64,000 nucleotides of DNA, taken from an uncultured Bacteroidia bacterium (GTDB taxonomy: Bacteria; Bacteroidota; Bacteroidia; Bacteroidales; UBA932). The notes beneath the pieces are model-generated. The model was not told the origin of the DNA, ran no database searches, and worked only from the letters and a program-made list of their open reading frames with translations. How positions within the stretch are numbered: the first letter of the stretch is position 1; the number at the start of each line of letters is the position of its first letter. The stretch covers positions 1 to 64,000 of the forward strand of contig CACZZZ010000008.1 of NCBI GenBank assembly GCA_902785825.1, given 5' to 3'. Below are positions 62,747 through 64,000 of the stretch, piece after piece. The translations under genes and the position numbers were made by a program.

Positions 62747-63991
62747 CTATTCGCTCCATCCATCCCTGGTGCGATAGACCATTCGGCCAAGATCAGTATC
62801 GAAATATGGATAGCCAAGGTCGACCAGATGGGTCGGCCTTGACTTTGTGGGTCCTGTCTTGGGAGCGATGAGATTCTCTGAACGGAACCACTCTCCGGCT
62901 CCCTCACTGAGGTCTCCCCAGATATTCCCTTCGTACGTCTTCCACGTCACGGAATCTATAAGGTAATATGAGATATATCCCCGGAACCGGCCGCCGCCGA
63001 CATCCTTGGCGATCCAGTCGCAGTACCACACGTCCTCGTCGCCCTCCTCGCAATTGAAGTCGATGATGCTCACCGTGTTGAGCTGGCCTCCGCCAAAGGT
63101 CAAGGCTCTCCTGACATGTTCGGCGCAGCAATTGACAAGAGTCAAGTTGTGGATGCCAGTTGTGTTCCGGGAACCTTCCCCGATACTGTCAAGGTCATCA
63201 ATCTCGCCGAAAGCGAAGCCGTACAGGCAACGCTGGGCAGTACACTGCTCCATGATCAGATGCTCGCCCGCGATGTGAAAAGCCGTACCGAGACCGATCA
63301 GTTTGCAATGGGATATGAAATAATTGAAACCATTATTGCCTCCGTTGCAGGCCCGGATCCCGACGCAGCGGGGATTAAGGCCCTCGGTGCTGTCGAAGTT
63401 GCCGCCGGAGACCATGAATATATTCCTCACACTCATCTCGGAAGCATACTTTCCGTCAATCACTACCAGTCTTTTGGTATAGCCAGGGATAATGAAGGAC
63501 AAGTCGAAAATGTTGTAATTGGCAAGGGAATATATCCACGAAGGCTCGCTGCCGATGATGGAGATGTCGTCATCCTCCGTGAAAGTGTCGTAAAGTTCCT
63601 TGGTGAGCACGATCTCCGCCCCGTCATGGTTGGAGTTGAACGACAGGTTCGTGGCCTTACGGGCACCTCCAACTCCCTCAAGTGTGACAAGCCCGGGCTT
63701 ATGTGGAAAGAATATACCGTATTTGTAGGTTTTCCCGTTCCGCTTGATCTCAGTGAGCGAATTGACATAATATGTCCCGGGCAACAGGGTTATCTTCCCT
63801 CCCCTGGCCGAGGCCAGACCGTCTATAAGGCTGTTGAGCAAGGCGCAATCAGTTTTTCCGTCGCAGACATAATCAGCGGACCGCTTGTCAGCGGCAGAAG
63901 AGTTTGACGCGGCGACAAGGATCAGAGACCCTTTGGCGCTTATTGGCATTGTGGCGAATATAACCACCAATAGTAATATAAAACGTTTCAT
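62747..63991 (-). CDS. Secreted right-handed beta-helix protein
   Basis: A signal peptide (1-19) is followed by a pectate-lyase-like beta-helix. The first coil has DGKTDCALLNSLIDGL and GGKITLLPGTYYVNSL, which is typical of phage and bacterial beta-helix proteins; irregular coils run to about residue 330. The C-terminal GPTKSRPTHLVDLGYPYFDTDLGRMVYRTRDGW resembles the short receptor or head segments found on phage tail proteins. No catalytic residues can be assigned. The start is nine bases from the right end of the window, and its promoter is outside. Confidence 0.8.
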   Translation of the reverse strand: MKRFILLLVVIFATMPISAKGSLILVAASNSSAADKRSADYVCDGKTDCALLNSLIDGLASARGGKITLLPGTYYVNSLTEIKRNGKTYKYGIFFPHKPGLVTLEGVGGARKATNLSFNSNHDGAEIVLTKELYDTFTEDDDISIIGSEPSWIYSLANYNIFDLSFIIPGYTKRLVVIDGKYASEMSVRNIFMVSGGNFDSTEGLNPRCVGIRACNGGNNGFNYFISHCKLIGLGTAFHIAGEHLIMEQCTAQRCLYGFAFGEIDDLDSIGEGSRNTTGIHNLTLVNCCAEHVRRALTFGGGQLNTVSIIDFNCEEGDEDVWYCDWIAKDVGGGRFRGYISYYLIDSVTWKTYEGNIWGDLSEGAGEWFRSENLIAPKTGPTKSRPTHLVDLGYPYFDTDLGRMVYRTRDGWSE

Positions 63992-64000
63992 ATTCCTAAA

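Noticed and set aside
63116..63907. A 263-codon plus-strand frame opposite the beta-helix gene
   Set aside because: It is a shadow frame with no recognisable domain, while the minus strand has a signal peptide and a beta-helix pattern.

Overview
The window looks like a chromosomal segment of a Bacteroidales bacterium. The evidence is the recurrent Bacteroidetes promoter (TTTG or TTG about 19-20 bases upstream of TAnnTTTG) in front of many genes, the lack of strong Shine-Dalgarno sequences, a TonB receptor/GLPGLI module, a Na+-NQR operon, a fused HisIE, type B ribosomal protein L31, and many lipoproteins with secretion signals. Lineage below order level cannot be read from the sequence.

Layout. 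1-8.3 kb is an accessory, more AT-rich stretch: a frameshifted tyrosine integrase remnant, a Fic protein, a 650-base gap, and a four-gene BlaI / M56-TonB / GLPGLI / TonB-receptor module, ending at the 3' end of a tRNA-Ala gene. 8.5-15.2 kb (minus strand) carries the glycine cleavage operon gcvT-gcvH-gcvPA-gcvPB behind a SUMF1-type lipoprotein and an anchored endonuclease. 15.3-20.1 kb (minus) holds small conserved proteins, HtpG and an acyl-CoA ligase, with a repeat element between the last two. 20.2-31.9 kb is mostly plus strand: a HAD hydrolase, L31, tRNA-Glu, then a compact cluster RhaT / radical SAM / ATP-grasp-like ligase / WbqC / glycosyltransferase, followed by an SGNH esterase, a DPP-IV-type peptidase and small proteins. 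31.9-37.8 kb (minus) has a DUF1460 protein and a cell-surface operon (DUF4493 lipoprotein, OmpA protein, collagen-like repeat lipoprotein) behind a structured leader. 38.1-44.7 kb (minus) is a complete-looking his operon, hisG-D-CB-H-A-F-IE, preceded by a His-rich leader peptide and attenuator. Then come a UvrD/PcrA helicase (minus) and the nqrABCDEF sodium pump (plus). 53-64 kb holds a metallo-hydrolase, an acyl-CoA synthetase, an AraC regulator with two downstream genes, tRNA-Thr, a flavoprotein, a phosphoesterase, a ZIP transporter and a beta-helix protein.

How the genes work together. The gcv operon provides one-carbon units from glycine. The his operon appears controlled by translation of a five-histidine leader peptide, and it contains an unusual HisC-IGP dehydratase fusion with no histidinol-phosphatase domain. 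The nqr operon builds the respiratory Na+ gradient. The strongest candidate for an undescribed system is the translationally coupled radical SAM / ATP-grasp / WbqC / GT2 cassette at 23.8-27.8 kb. The best-supported regulatory discovery is the his attenuator at 44.58-44.70 kb. Identifications come from motif and sequence recognition only; no database search was run.
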